Made by a program: the position numbers and the translations under genes. A DNA stretch of 64,000 bases from Maea johnstoni (lineage: Eukaryota > Annelida > Polychaeta > Spionida > Magelonidae): positions 23,752,970-23,816,969 of the forward strand of contig OZ012697.1 of assembly GCA_963942565.1 (NCBI GenBank), read 5' to 3'. Shown in pieces: positions 1 through 11,588 of this stretch. Positions within the stretch are counted from its first letter, which is position 1; every line of letters starts with the position of its first letter. Under the pieces are notes generated by a model. That model did no database searches. It was not told where the DNA came from and saw only the letters and a program-made list of their open reading frames with translations.

Positions 1-635
1 TAACGCTGAATTAATTTCTTTCTACAGGAGTCAGGCTTCGGCTAGAAACTGAGGAAGACCGCCGGGCTATAGTTTCCCAAATATTCATAGCCCGGTTGAA
101 AATCTTATAGCCCACTAAATAACTAACGAAAAATCAGGATCAGGCTTCGGTTAAAAAGACTAAGAGACGGCCGACTTCAGGTTTTTTAATTGCCATACCC
201 AAGATCTCACTAAGCCCTAGATTTATAAATGCTGCAGTCCCAATACAGCCCTTCCCTTAAAACAATTATTGAAGATGTAAGCTATATCTTTTAATGTTAT
301 ATTGCATATTGGAGTTGTACCAAAGGACCACTGATGTGCCAAATGATGTTAATCAACTGATTTTCCTATTGATACTGCTCTGAGCAAGATTTTAAAATTT
401 CAATTTTCTTATAGCCTGCTGGGCTACGAAGGCAAATATTATCATAGCCCAACACAATTTTCTGTAGGTAGTCATTGGCCATTGGGCTAGTGTCTAGCTG
501 GACCCCTGTTTCTACTGAGAACCCTTTTCAATAAAGGCTTTTTTCTGATGGATAAATTAAAAAAAATAAATAAATAGTAATCCCAATACAATCAACATTT
601 TTTTTTCATACTTTAACCAAATTATGCATTTAACC
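1..635. other. Intergenic, no gene seen
   Basis: I see no coding exon or named element here. Short words such as GGCTATAG and ATAGCCC recur in both orientations (around 65, 85, 110, 410 and 450), which suggests an old decayed inverted-repeat element, but I cannot set its ends. Confidence 0.4.
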
Positions 636-666
636 CATTAATGCCTGTAGCAACCAAAATCCACCT

Positions 667-1181
667 GACTATATTGGTGATATCTAAGGTAACAAAAGCA
701 ATATTTAAAAAAATATTTGAAGAAGAGTTGTTCATCAGAACTTTATCTACAACTCTCGTTCAAATATTTTGCAAATGCATGCTTTATTCCCAAGTTATTT
801 TCAAAAGTATGATAATTCCAGATAGGACCGTCATTGATATGACAAGTATCGATCGATCGAAATAATTTTTCCAATTATAAATCGAAAAAAATATTATGTC
901 AAATATTATGTCAATTAATCGAAACACATTTTTTTCAGCCTTTTACATCATTTTTGACTATATTGGTGATATCTAAGGTAACAAAAGCAATATTTAAAAA
1001 AATATTTGAAGAAGAGTTGTTCATCAGAACTTTATCTACAACTCTCGTTCAAATATTTTGCAAATGCATGCTTTATTCCCAAGTTATTTTCAAAAGTATG
1101 ATAATTCCAGATAGGACCGTCATTGATATGACAAGTATCGATCGATCGAAATAATTTTTCCAATTATAAATCGAAAAAATA
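667..1181. repeat. 289-bp-spaced direct duplication of an interspersed repeat
   Basis: The block at 667-893 recurs at 956-1181 almost unchanged, a shift of 289 bp. It is preceded at 634 by TTAACCCATTAATGCC, which resembles the ends of a MITE family seen elsewhere (2138, 45804, 51174). Both copies hold an open frame, but the frame matches no protein I know and the block behaves as a repeat. Confidence 0.7.
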
Positions 1182-1723
1182 TTATGTCAATTAATCGATA
1201 CACATTTTTTCAGCCTTTTACATCATTTTTTGCCAATTTTAGCCAACACTAATAAGAATTTTGAAGAGAAACTCAAGTATTCAATCAAAAAGTGTTGAGA
1301 AAACCTTCATTGTGTTTGCATTGTGAGAATCTTAGATCCTGCCCACAAAAATAGCGTGGAACATGTGAAAATATTATATTAGTGCAGTTCTTCAAAATCG
1401 AATCGAAATAATCGGAATCGAAAAATAAAATGTCAAATATTGAATCGAAAAAAAAATGGATGTCAATGACAGTCCTAATTCCAGACGACACTTGTCAAGT
1501 AGATCTAGGACATGAATAGGAATAGTATCATCAGACCCAGGTGTCAATTTTCAAGGGTTACTATGACTGGGTAAGAACGTTTACCAAAAGTGTAAAAAAA
1601 TCATGAAACTTTCCTTCAAATTCACCACGATTTTAAAATCGACTACAATTGTGCCAGGCTACCAAAGTAAGCATGGGTTAACCAATTTAAGCCTGGAGTG
1701 CCCAGAAAGTGTCCATACAGTTA
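1182..1723. other. Intergenic, no gene seen
   Basis: AT-rich sequence with words shared with the preceding duplication (for example AATCGAAAA). No exon, TIR pair or long ORF is recognisable. Confidence 0.35.
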
Positions 1724-1951
1724 GCCCTAAAAAAAAGTTGTTTGTTTCCTGTAACCCTACCCTAAGTTTTTATTCAAAAAAATACCTACCCCAAAGTTTT
1801 TATCGCCCATCCAACTCCCAATCAGCGTAAAACATGCATAAAACACACATTTTTGACCAAAAAAATAATGCAAAAAATTTTTTTTTACCGACCTACCTAC
1901 CCTATTTTTTTCGCACTGTTACAGGAAACAAACAATTTATTTTTTTAGGCC
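1724..1951. mobile_element. PIF/Harbinger-like MITE, copy 1
   Basis: Near-palindromic ends: a left end of CCTAAAA followed by GTTGTTTGTTTCCTGTAAC, and the inverse at the right end closing with TTTTAGGCC. About 230 bp long with no coding capacity. Further copies are at 3774, 6461, 7816 and 59799. Three-base TTA/TAA duplications at other copies point to the PIF/Harbinger superfamily. Confidence 0.7.
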
Positions 1952-1989
1952 TAAATATCATTCTGACTAGGGCATTTTTCAAAAAAAAC

Positions 1990-2700
1990 AAAAATGGACA
2001 AGAGGAATGTTAATCAGAACCCAATGAACAAATCTCCTTCAAATATTTTTGAAATTTATGGCAAATTTAAAAGTTATCCACATAAGTATTTAAAGTCCAG
2101 ACGACAATTGTCAATAAAATGCATATGGCATGAAAGAGTGAACCCATTAACACTCAGAGCAGCCAAAACAGGCTTGACAATTTTGGAAATATTTTTCTAA
2201 CAAAAGCATTTTTTGGAAAATATTTGGAGGAGAAATGTTAACCAGAAGTTTAACTACAACTCTCCTTCAAATATTTTGTGAACTTTTGCTTTATTCCCAA
2301 ATTATTTCCGAAAGTGTGGAAGTAGCAGACAATATTTTCTAGAGGAACTCTGAGTATGAATGGGTTAAACCAAATACATACGTCAAAAAAACAAAAATGA
2401 ACAAGAGGAACGTTAATCAGAACCCAATGAACAAATCTCCTTCAAATATTTTTGAAATTTATGGCAAATTTAAAAGTTATCCACATAAGTATTAGAAGTC
2501 CAGACGACAATTGTCAATAAAAAAATAATGCATACGGTACGAAACAAAAATGAACAAGAGGAATGTTAATCCGAACCCAATGAAAAAATCTCCTTCAAAT
2601 ATTTTTGAAATTTATGGCAAATTTAAAAGTTATCCACATAAGTATCAAAAATCTAGACGACAATTGTCAAAATAAAATGCGTATGGCATGGGAGGGTTAA
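1990..2700 (+). repeat. Three copies of a ~150-bp repeat
   Basis: A block containing GAACCCAATGAACAAATC and TTATCCACATAAGTAT occurs near 1990-2145, 2393-2545 and 2548-2700. The first two copies are separated by a MITE-like segment (2138-2364). The copies are similar but not identical, so this is an old local amplification. Confidence 0.7.
2138..2364. mobile_element. piggyBac-like MITE, decayed
   Basis: The left end reads AACCCATTAACACTC and the right end reads GTATGAATGGGTTAA, an inverted pair of the form TTAA-CCCATTCAT. TTAA duplications and CCC-starting ends are typical of piggyBac-derived MITEs. The internal sequence matches the 667/956 repeat family. Confidence 0.45.
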
Positions 2701-3012
2701 ACCAACAGGTGCATATTGACTGAATGAGAAGACTAGCAGCTGTGGGCCTATTTAGAGTCATGTATGACTCCCATGCAGACTGTAACTGAAACTTATTCAA
2801 TAAATTACATTGAACATACATGTAATTCGATACTCTCAATAGTCAACGCTACTTGTAGTGATGTAGAGTACATGTATTGACCAGAAGCCTCGGAGGTAGA
2901 TTTTCCAGACGAGACAGACAAACGGCAAATATTTTCTCACCGTCAACACTTGATAGTTATGTTATTGAACTAGTCATCTAAAATGACATCTTGGGAGTTT
3001 ATATTAACCGCA

Positions 3013-3335
3013 CAGGGCTCGACGCTAACAGTGAACCGCTGGCCCCAGGCCAGTAATAATTCCCCAAAATAGCTTCGGGCCAGTAAAAAAAGACCTCAAC
3101 TGGTCCTACAAGACCAGTAAACATTTTGGGCACATTCTAACAAGTTTCCCCTCTAGAATGTCCCCAAATGTTTCTGAAAGAAATGAAGACAAAGTAAATA
3201 AAAAATAAATGTTTGTCAGTGAATTTTATGCAATGTTTTTTCTTGTTATGTTAAAGAAAAATTTGTAGGACCAGTAAAATTTTTGAAGGACCGCTAGATC
3301 CTACGGGGCCAGTAACATTTTGAGTTAGCGATGAT
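3013..3335. mobile_element. TIR repeat with GGGCTCGAC ends
   Basis: Starts with GGGCTCGACGCTAAC and ends near GAGTTAGCGATGATGCC, with internal copies of GGCCAGTAA. Similar ends occur at 15263-15592 and 52893-52999. It sits between two copies of a ~75-bp sequence (2926-3007 and 3350-3427). A hAT-like origin is possible but not shown. Confidence 0.45.
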
Positions 3336-3773
3336 GCCTGCTATACAGGCAAACTGCAAATATATTCCCACCGTCAACACTTGATAGTTATGTTATCTAA
3401 AATGACATCTTGGGAGTTTATATTAACACGTCATGTCTGGAAATCTTCTTCAAAAGTGCCCCATGGATATCTTGGGAGTTTATGAAATTTGTAAACCTAT
3501 TCGTTGCCGGAATCTAATTCATGTGTTGTCTGGAGCGATGATACTTGAAAAATGATTTGTAATCAAGCATGACATGGAGCAACACAGTAGATAGTCCGAT
3601 AGTCATGACTATCTAATCACCAAAAATCAGCATGTCGGACTATCTGAAGGGTCCTTCAACTTGCCCGAGCTGACTATCTATTATTAGGCATGGCTTCACA
3701 GGCAGCCACAGCCATCTGGACATAAAGAGCTCTTTGGCATGGCTCAATAATTAGGTCGAAGGTCAAGTGCTTA

Positions 3774-4007
3774 GGCCTAAAAAAAGAAATTGTTTGTTTC
3801 CTGTAACGGTCCGAAAAAAAATAGGGTAGGTAGGTCGGTAATTCTTTTTTTTTTGCATTATTTTTTTTGTCAAAAATGTGTGTTTTATGCATGTTTTTCG
3901 TTGATTGGGAGTTGGGAGGGCGAAAAAAACTTTAGGGTAGGGATTTTTTTGAATAAAAACTTGTTAGGGTAGGGTTACAGGAAACAAACAACTTTTTTTT
4001 TTAGGCC
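3774..4007. mobile_element. PIF/Harbinger-like MITE, copy 2
   Basis: Ends GGCCTAAAAA and TTTTTAGGCC with inner arms GTTTGTTTCCTGTAAC and GTTACAGGAAACAAAC. A TTA trinucleotide flanks both sides (3771-3773 and 4008-4010), the signature target duplication of PIF/Harbinger elements. Confidence 0.8.
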
Positions 4008-4010
4008 TTA

Positions 4011-5310
4011 CCACTCAGAGATATGAACGAAGCACTTGTCACCGAGACTCCGCTCAGTGGCACTTCTAACTTCCTGGTCTTACATCATGAGCTCATAAAG
4101 TGAAAACATTCATGTGTGCCTCCCAAAATAAAAGATATGTTAATAATAACAAATGGCTCATAAGAAATATACTTTTGCTGCCCAAGCTCTACCTGGTAAT
4201 ATGCAACAGAGACACAAGATTCTTCATCATACCACTTCAGAGATATGTTATCACTTCACTATCATAAAGCAAAATATTGTAAAAATTCAGAAATAAAAAA
4301 CATCACCTGAAACTACTGTTCTTGATCTTCCGGAAAATGTTTTGTTGTCGCTATATGAATTTTATAATATTTGACCTGTGTAAAACTAAGATTTGGCAGA
4401 GAACATTCAGAGTTTGATTTACTATGAATTAAAAATCCCCTGTGATTTCCTGATGTGTAACTATAAGTATCTTAATCATATCCTTTATCTATTTCGATGG
4501 GTGAACTTGTCTTTGGAAGTCATGAAGGAAAAGGGAGATCAGCAAGGAACAAATTTTGAGATAATAAGGAATTCCAAAAAAACATTAATATCTTAAACAC
4601 TTCAAACCTCCTCAATCCCCCTATATGTAATTTTATTCTTTAGATTTTTATGTTTTATTCCACAAATCATCGGCTGAACAGAAAATTAAGGTGTTGAATT
4701 ACAGCCTCCATATTCTGATTGTCAAGTTGCCACATTGCTGATGCAAAAAGTCAATACAGAAGATTCATTTCAAGGCAAAAAACATACAGTTGAAATTCAA
4801 ATAAAAATGTGTAGGTACAAATACAAGAAATACAAAGCAAAACAGGCAGATATTATCAAATTGGTGGGGCAATCTGAAAGCCTGGCGGGACTACCTAAAA
4901 GCCTGACGGGACTATCGGATCTTGGGTCCAACTTGCCCCGCCTGACTACCTGGGTTGGCCGGGTACTGTTGTACCCTGATGAATTTGCAAATTATCTGAA
5001 GTTAAGTTAATATGATGCTGGCATGGCAAGGAAGCTTAATATGATTTCATTTCTGTTTTCGTTCTGACCAAAAGATACCACAGATTGACCGAAAATTCAT
5101 GGCATCGAAATTTTTACGACTTCAACCTGTCCCAAAATTTTCGCTTTGCACCAGATTCTACAGAGTATTAAAAGGCCAGTACTGCCCAGTAGAATGAATT
5201 TTGGTGGTTCTAACGATCTAAACTGCATTAAAATTGCCCCCACGGAACGGCGAGTAATTCAGTTTTACCATAAATATAGAGGCCACCATGTGGCAGCTTT
5301 ACCCGCTACG
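4011..5310. other. Intergenic, no gene seen
   Basis: AT-rich sequence. The open frames at 4393-4596 and 4735-5010 show no recognisable motif and no flanking splice sites that would make them convincing. The words GGACTACCTAAAAGCC and GGACTATCGGATC near 4880-4925 look like a decayed short repeat. Confidence 0.4.
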
Positions 5311-5324
5311 ATAATCATGATGTC

Positions 5325-6995
5325 CTTATGGCCAAGTGGTCTCAGATATTGCTACTGAGCGGATGCTCTCTCTTACCACCAAGGGCCTGCCTGCTAGCTG
5401 TCTCTCACCACTGAGGGCCTGCCCTGATGGCTAAGCGGTCTACGGCATTGCCACTGACTGTTAACCATCTCTCTTCACTAAGGGCCTGCCCTAATGGCCG
5501 AGTGGTCTAAGGCATTGCCACTGACTGCTAGCCGTCTCTCACCACTAAGGGCCTGCCCTAATGGCCGAGTGGTCTAAGGCATTGCCACTGACTGCTAGCC
5601 GTCTCTCACCACTAAGGGCCTGCCCTAATGGCCGAGTGGTCTAAGGTATTGTCACTGACTGCATGCTGTCTCTCACCAATAAGGGCTTGTTGCCTTGATG
5701 GCAGAGAGGTCTAAGGCATTGTCACTGACTGCATGCTGTCTCTCACGACTGCCTTGATGGCAGAGTGGTCTAAGGCATTGCTACTGACTGCTAACCATCT
5801 CTCTTCACTAAGGGCCTGCCCTAATGGCTGAGTGGTCTAAGGCATTGCCACTGACTGCTAACCATCTCTCACCACTAAGGGCTTGCCCTAATGGCCAGTG
5901 GTCTAAGGCATTGCCACTAACTGCTAACAATCTCTCAGCACTAAGGGCCTGCCCTAATGGCCAAGTGGTCTAAGGCATTGCCACTGACTGCTAGCCGTCT
6001 CTTACTACTGAAGGCCTGTCCTAATGTCCGAGTGGTCTAAGGCATTGCCACTGACTGCTAACCATCTCTCACTACTAAGGGCTTGCCCTAATGGCCAAGT
6101 GGTCTAAGGCATTGCCACTGACTGCTAACCATCTCTCGCCACTAAGGGCCTGCGCTGCCCTAATGGCCGAGTGGTCTAAGGCATTGCAACTGACTGCTAA
6201 CCGTCTCTCACCACTTAGGGCCTGCCCTAGTGGCCAAGGGGTCTAAGGCATTGCGACTGACTGCTAACCATCTCTCACCACTAAGGGCCTGCCCTAATGG
6301 CCAAGTGGTCTAAGGCATTGCGACTGACTGCTAGCCGTCTCTCACCACTAAGGGCCTGCCCTAATGGTCTAAGGCATTGCCACTGACTGCTTACCATCTC
6401 TCTTCACTAAGGGCCTGCCGTAATGGCCGAGTGGTCCAAGGCATTGCCACTGACTGCTAAGGCCTAAAAAAAAAGTTGTTTGTTTCCTGTAACCCTACCC
6501 TAACAAGTTTTTATTCCAAAAAATCCCTACCCTGAAGTTTTTATAGCCCATCCAACTCCCAATCAACTTAAAACATGCATAAAACACACATTTTTGACAA
6601 AAAAAATATTGCAAATTTTTTTTATTTTACTGACCTACCTACCCTATTTATTTTCGGACCGTTACAGGAAACAAACAATTTATTTTTTAAGCCTAACCAT
6701 CTCTCACCACTAAGGTCCTGCCCTAATGGCCGAGTGGTCTAAGGCATTGCTACTGACTGCTTGCGGTCTTTTATCACTGAGGGTCTGCCCTGATGGCTGA
6801 GTGGTCTAAGACATTGCTACTGACTGCTAGCTGTCTCTTACTGCAAAGGGCCTGCCTTGATGGCAGAGTGGTCTGATTAAGGCATTGTCACTGACTGCAT
6901 GCTGTCTCTCACCACTGCCCTGATGGCTGAGTGGTCTAAGGCATTGCCACTGGCTGCCTTCTGTCTCTCACCACTGCCAAGGTTTGAATTCCAGT
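5325..6995 (+). repeat. Tandem array of a 67-bp tRNA-like (A-box) unit
   Basis: About 20 copies of a 67-bp unit built around TGGCCGAGTGGTCTAAGGC, which is the D-arm/A-box of a Ser/Leu-type tRNA. The rest of the unit (TGACTGCTA...CTCTCACCACTAAGGGCCT) is not tRNA-like. Only the last unit, near 6895-6995, runs into a B-box-like GGTTTGAATTCCAGTC. The array therefore looks like the multiplied 5' part of a tRNA-derived SINE, with one complete copy at its end. A Harbinger-like MITE is inserted at 6461-6693. A single-copy relative lies at 42165-42405. Confidence 0.8.
6461..6693. mobile_element. PIF/Harbinger-like MITE, copy 3, inside the tRNA-like array
   Basis: It interrupts a tandem unit between CTGACTGCTAA and CCATCTCTC, and TAA is duplicated on both sides (6458-6460 and 6694-6696). 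Because the unbroken unit is known from its neighbours, this copy fixes both the element ends (GGCC...GGCC type) and the 3-bp duplication. Confidence 0.85.
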
Positions 6996-7815
6996 CAGGG
7001 CATATGAAAAAGTTACAAGTGGCTTGTGGTTAGGCAGTGGTTTTTGCTTCAGTACTATTCAGCTAGTTGGTATTCAGCCTAAAATATGGCAGAAAAATTT
7101 ATGATAATCAAAATTTCAATTTCCAGTCATACAAACACAGCCTTTTCCTCAAAATCGATATGGGCTTCTGATTTTTTTTAGATGAATAAGGTACAATCAA
7201 GATTGTATCCCCCCCCCCCCCCCCCAAAAAAAAAAAGTTTCCAACTGCTGAATGAGCCATTTTCTTGACAGGTTAAACGAGGACATCAATTTCAATTTTC
7301 AAAGTAATTCTAAAAAGGCCTTAGGTATTTGGCAATGCAATAATATCAAACCATAAAATACCTTGAGTTGAAAAATAAAGTGACTCTCATCTAATTAGCT
7401 GTACATATATCATAATTTTGTATCTAATATGATATAGTCAATAAATACTACTACTACTATTCTATTGGTATTGACTATTGATTTTCATAACTCGGGCATT
7501 CCAAACACCATCTGTTCATACCAACTTATTGTTCTATCTGCCAGGCACCCTATAAACATTTAACTTGCCATCTGGTGCAAATGGACATGATAATTTACTG
7601 TGGGTAATAATTAACACAAGAAAAAAATATATATATATTTTATAAATTCATTTTCAACAAGAAAGTTGACTGATAGGCAGACCCCTTATTCCGATTTCAT
7701 TTTCTATTTTCAAATTGACAAGAATTTGACTGATCTCAAAACAGAATATAGAACCAGGTATTTAAAAATATGTATCGAAGGATATGATGATGATGGTTTG
7801 AAGCAACTCAGGTTA
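6996..7815. other. SINE 3' part, homopolymer tract, otherwise empty
   Basis: The SINE body appears to continue to about 7100 (TTAGGCAGTGG is shared with the copy near 42280). A run of about 20 C followed by A lies at 7209-7238. No exon is seen. Confidence 0.4.
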
Positions 7816-8039
7816 GGCCTAGAAAAACATATTTGTTTCCTGTAAAGGCCCGAAGAAAGGTGGGTAGGTATAAATTCTTTATTATGGGGAGGATTATTTT
7901 TTTGTTCAAAAATGTGTGTTTTAAGCATGGTTTATGCTGATTGGGAGTTAGGAGGGTGGAAAAGACTTAAGGGAAGGAATCTTTTTGAGTAAAAACTTGT
8001 TAGGGAAGGGTTACAGGAAACAAACAACTTTTTTTAGCC
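7816..8039. mobile_element. PIF/Harbinger-like MITE, copy 4
   Basis: Ends GGCCTAGAAAA and TTTTTTAGCC, flanked by TTA on both sides (7813-7815 and 8040-8042). The inner arms carry TTTGTTTCCTGTAA and TTACAGGAAACAAAC. It is more diverged than copies 2 and 3. Confidence 0.75.
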
Positions 8040-8097
8040 TTATTCACAGACATCATTAAATGATGGGCTGAGAGCAAATTATAAAACTGCTAAAATG

Positions 8098-8252
8098 CAG
8101 TGAAACCTTGGAGATGTGAACACCTTGGGACCAGGGCATCATTTCATAATTTTAACAATACAAATAGGTAGCTACAAATAGGGCTGCGAAATAGTGTTCA
8201 CATTAGGAGGTGTTCACATATCAGGGGTGTTCACAATACAAGGTTTCACTGT
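8098..8252. mobile_element. MITE with CAGTGAAACCTTG ends
   Basis: The left end CAGTGAAACCTTG is the exact inverse of the right end CAAGGTTTCACTG. It is about 155 bp with internal inverted GTGTTCACAT/ATGTGAACAC. The right end is followed by TA, as expected of mariner-like MITEs, but the left TA is not kept. Confidence 0.65.
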
Positions 8253-9270
8253 AATATTGATGACAATTAAAGGGATTTTTTAATGATGCATTTCTAGCAA
8301 TCAAATCCTTGTGCTTGCTGGAAAATATTTCACAATGTTAATACAGCTTTCATCACATTTCACAGCAACCTGATATCTGACTTTATAATTCTAAAATTAG
8401 TTTCACAAAAAAATTACTGGGTTAGGGATTTATTCAACTTACATCATGTTGGACAAATGCTATATCCATCTAATAAAATTTTGTTAATTAAAGATTCCAC
8501 TATCCCCGGAGGTAAATTGACTTTTAACAAATGAAAAATACTGTCAGTGTGACGTTCATCGATAGGGGAGGCGAGAGGCCATAATACGGTAATAGTCCCA
8601 AAAATAGTAGGATAGGTAGGCAATTTTTTAGTAATCCGTATGTGGGTAGCTGCTATAAATCTCTCAAAAGGGCTTCACTTTACTCAGTCAAAAGTCACCA
8701 TACTACAAGTTTATTTTGTGGTATGCCTCAAGGTATGGTCACGCATAAACCCATACTGAACTTCAAAAACCTTACTGTTGAATAATTTGATTGTCAAATA
8801 AAAACGTTCGGACGTTGTTATTTACCATATACTCTATTTTGAGTAATATTTTCTATAGTTTTGCACTATCCTGAAGTCTTGTATTATAGTTCACAAGCAG
8901 TTTGGACGTCTAATTATGCTCAGATTATTTTGTCACATCATCACTCTGACATCATCGACATACAGGCTATTGGATTACTCGACTCAAGCTCCTAATGAAG
9001 CACCTTAAATTGAAGTCACAATTATTAGGGAGAGGGTACTTATGAGGCCATGTGGAGATGAGGCGATTTTCATACCATAAACTCAACACTATAAACATCA
9101 GGTTATCGACCTCCCTGTCAGATAATATAAACATATACATAAAAATGTAAATCAGATGTATATAAAATCTAACATAAAAGAAGATAAGACTTGCAATACC
9201 TCTAAAATGGAGAGACAATGTCAGGCAATTTATAGATATAAAGCAAGTACATAAAATACATTTTTAGAGC
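8253..9270. other. Intergenic, no gene seen
   Basis: No convincing exon or repeat boundary. The minus-strand open frame at 8967-9218 is hydrophobic and has no family signature. Confidence 0.35.
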
Positions 9271-9289
9271 CCTTCCAGGAAAATCTGCC

Positions 9290-9500
9290 TGGGGGGGAGG
9301 TAATGCTCAGCTATGACATAAACATTGGTCGGGAGGGGGGGGGGGGGGTGGGGGTTTCAGACTTAAAAGATAATAATTGGTTGGGGGTGGGTTGTAAGAA
9401 AATTATTATGTGATTGGGAGGAGGGGGGAACAAAGTACTGTGGGGAGGGGGGTGTTCCTGTTTGTAGTAAAATAATCAAGTGTGGGGGGGGGGGGGGGGC
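9290..9500 (+). repeat. G-rich tracts
   Basis: Several runs of 6 to 17 G on the plus strand are separated by AT-rich spacers (for example around 9336-9353 and 9483-9499). Such clustering could allow G-quadruplexes, and it makes assembly length here unreliable. Confidence 0.6.
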
Positions 9501-9799
9501 TTTGATGAAGAAAAGAATGGATGTGTAGCGAGAGACCAATTACTATATGCCCTATAGTTACATGCTGGACTCATGCCAGGAGTACCAGATAAGGCATCAG
9601 TGCGAGGTGACGTGGGAACAAGGACCAATCAGGGCTCTCGCATCGATTACATTACAGAGAAACCTTATCTCCACCACCAGCTAGGGGTGCCCAGAGCACC
9701 AATTTTGACCTATAAGTGGCTATTAGATGACACTGGTTGAGGCTAGCATGTTCAGGTTGACCGGCTGGTTTCGAATCCACTTGTGTTTGGTCATCTAAG
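9500..9799. mobile_element. MITE with CTTAGATGA-type ends, copy 1
   Basis: Starts CTTTGATGAAG and ends GGTCATCTAAG, and it contains CTAGCATGTTCAGGTTGACC near the right end. It inserted in a poly-G stretch, so both flanks are G runs. Related copies are at 11589-11874 and 16483-16753. An 8-bp duplication at copy 2 hints at a hAT-like origin. Confidence 0.65.
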
Positions 9800-10165
9800 G
9801 GGGGGGGGGGGTTACATTGCATACGACGCTGACAACAGAGATTCACCTCAGAGATTGCATGAGCAGCATTTTTTCTGGGAGAGACCTATAGCTAATCATG
9901 AATTACCACAGACTCTGTGACTCTGAAATAAATATCTATTCATTGAATTACAATTACTTTTACATGTTGGGGGGGGGGGGTGTTTGAAAGAAAAAAATAT
10001 CAAGTGTTTCTGTTTGTAGGAAGATTTATATTGCATCCGACGATGACAATAGAGACTCACCGCGGCACATCTCTGAGAAGAGCAGCATTTTTTACTGGAA
10101 GAGCCCTAATAATTTATTATCACAGACCCTGTGACTCTGAAATATAATTCATTCATTGAAATGCA
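9800..10165. other. No gene seen
   Basis: Another G run lies at 9968-9980. The words GACGCTGACAACAGAGATTCACC (about 9822) and GACGATGACAATAGAGACTCACC (about 10039) show a local duplication of roughly 215 bp. Confidence 0.4.
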
Positions 10166-10171
10166 CCCTAC

Positions 10172-10405
10172 CTGGCGCTCCTTTTTGAACTGTAGGAAAG
10201 AGCTCTGCAAGGAAGATGACTGCTTGTGACTGCCATTGAAATCGACTTCAAATGCTTCAAAACTTTTGCTCTGAGGCGAGGCATAAGGGGAGGCCATTTT
10301 CTGTACGTTGCTGTTACACTCTTGGAAAGGCAAACGTTTTGGTTTGGGAATGTCAACATGTTGGTCTGCTATGGCGGCCATCTTGCTGTGGAGATCGAGG
10401 GGCAT
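10172..10405 (-). CDS. Probable first coding exon of an unidentified host gene
   Basis: On the minus strand an acceptor-like TTTAAATGCAG (ending at 10407) precedes an ATG at 10403-10405. The frame then runs 78 codons to GAGCGCCAG and a donor GTAGGG at 10171. The encoded piece starts MPLDLHSKMAAIADQH and ends FLQFKKERQ; it is hydrophilic and rich in Ser, Lys and Gln (SPQSKSFEAFEVDF in the middle), with no domain I recognise. An in-frame second Met (residue 9) within AAGATGGCCGCC has the better initiation context. The open frame extends upstream of the acceptor, but that part looks like intron or leader. I find no matching downstream exon at lower coordinates, so the gene is unidentified and the call rests on splice signals and composition alone. 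Confidence 0.45.
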
Positions 10406-10409
10406 CCTG

Positions 10410-11165
10410 CATTTAAAACAAAAATGTCGGTTTATTCCGAGTTTCAATTTATATGACAGTCGGATAAAAATGTACCCCATAACCAAAATATCTGATGATC
10501 ATAATGGTGATTCGGATATAATTATACAAAAGGAATATTACCAGTTTGTTTGCCTTGAGACTCCTTGACGATGGACCATAACACAAACTCTACGACGAAT
10601 CGATAAGGTACCCCGTTCATGATTGGTTAATTCATTTCAAATCGTCCAATCAGAACTCGTTTTACATAAGCTATTTGTAACATGTGCTTGTTTGCGAAGT
10701 AGTCAATACTGCCATGTGACAAGTTACCCGCAGGCTTACCACTCACAATCCACAGGACGCGGGTGTATTTAACTAATAAGTTAAATATTCAGATGAAAAC
10801 ACTGAGACAGATACGATGGTGCAAGTGTGAACGAGAATAAAAAAAAATGTTTTCTTCCACTGTTTTTCTGGAAAACGACCGAATTAAAAAAAATAATCCA
10901 AAAAGAGCGGAATTCAAAAAATTTCCTCCGTTTTCCAAAAACAGCAGTAATATTTTAAAATGTTATTCCTGTCGTTTTTCAGAAAAACATGAAAACAATT
11001 AAAAGAAAAAATTCTGCCGTTGCACCGGCACCTTCGTGGCCAGCTTTAGGACTCGTCCAAAAAAAAAATGCCTAGGAGGGGAATGCTCCAATTTTCAGAC
11101 CACGTACCAATGTTTTTTTTGTGTGTGTCTTTCAAAGACGCCCACCTACAATGATCTTGAATATT
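10410..11165. other. Upstream region of the 10.2-kb exon, no further gene seen
   Basis: Includes a CpG-containing stretch around 10590-10760 that could hold a promoter for the minus-strand exon, but no TATA-like element stands out. Inverted words ATTTTTTT...CCGTTTTCC and GGAAAACGACCG around 10850-11000 suggest a decayed TIR repeat. Confidence 0.3.
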
Positions 11166-11588
11166 AATAGGACTCCTATGGAATGCCCAGTGTGCCAAAA
11201 CCACATGTTTCTGAAACATGAGAGATGTTTAGGAAACATGTACATGTTTCCTAAACATCATTCGCCATATTTATGAGATATCACCTATATGCAGAGATAT
11301 CTCCTAAACATTTTTTTTATTTTTGCAAGCCTAAAAAAAGGTTTACAGGCCTTTTTTGTTTTTTTTCCTGCTCGCCGAGCACCACGGCTATGCTTATGAC
11401 ATAGTATATGTAGAGTTTCAAAATAAGACAGGTACATGTTATGCAATTCAAATATAGATATACAGTGATTTTTATGACGTACAGGTTTCTTTCTTTTGTA
11501 CAACATAAGAGACATAATAAAGTTGTATAGATACAATATTGAGTTATTTGTCCTTGTTTATTCTTCAAAGTGATCTATCAGTATTCCC

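Noticed and set aside
667-1154. Two similar small proteins (74 and 66 residues)
   Set aside because: They lie in a duplicated interspersed repeat and resemble no family; the similarity is that of the repeat.
5325-6995. A cluster of tRNA genes
   Set aside because: The units carry only a D-arm/A-box; there is no T arm, acceptor pairing or anticodon stem in the repeated unit.
10106-10486. A complete 126-residue gene on the minus strand
   Set aside because: The open frame runs through a good acceptor and a good donor; only the 78 codons between them look coding.
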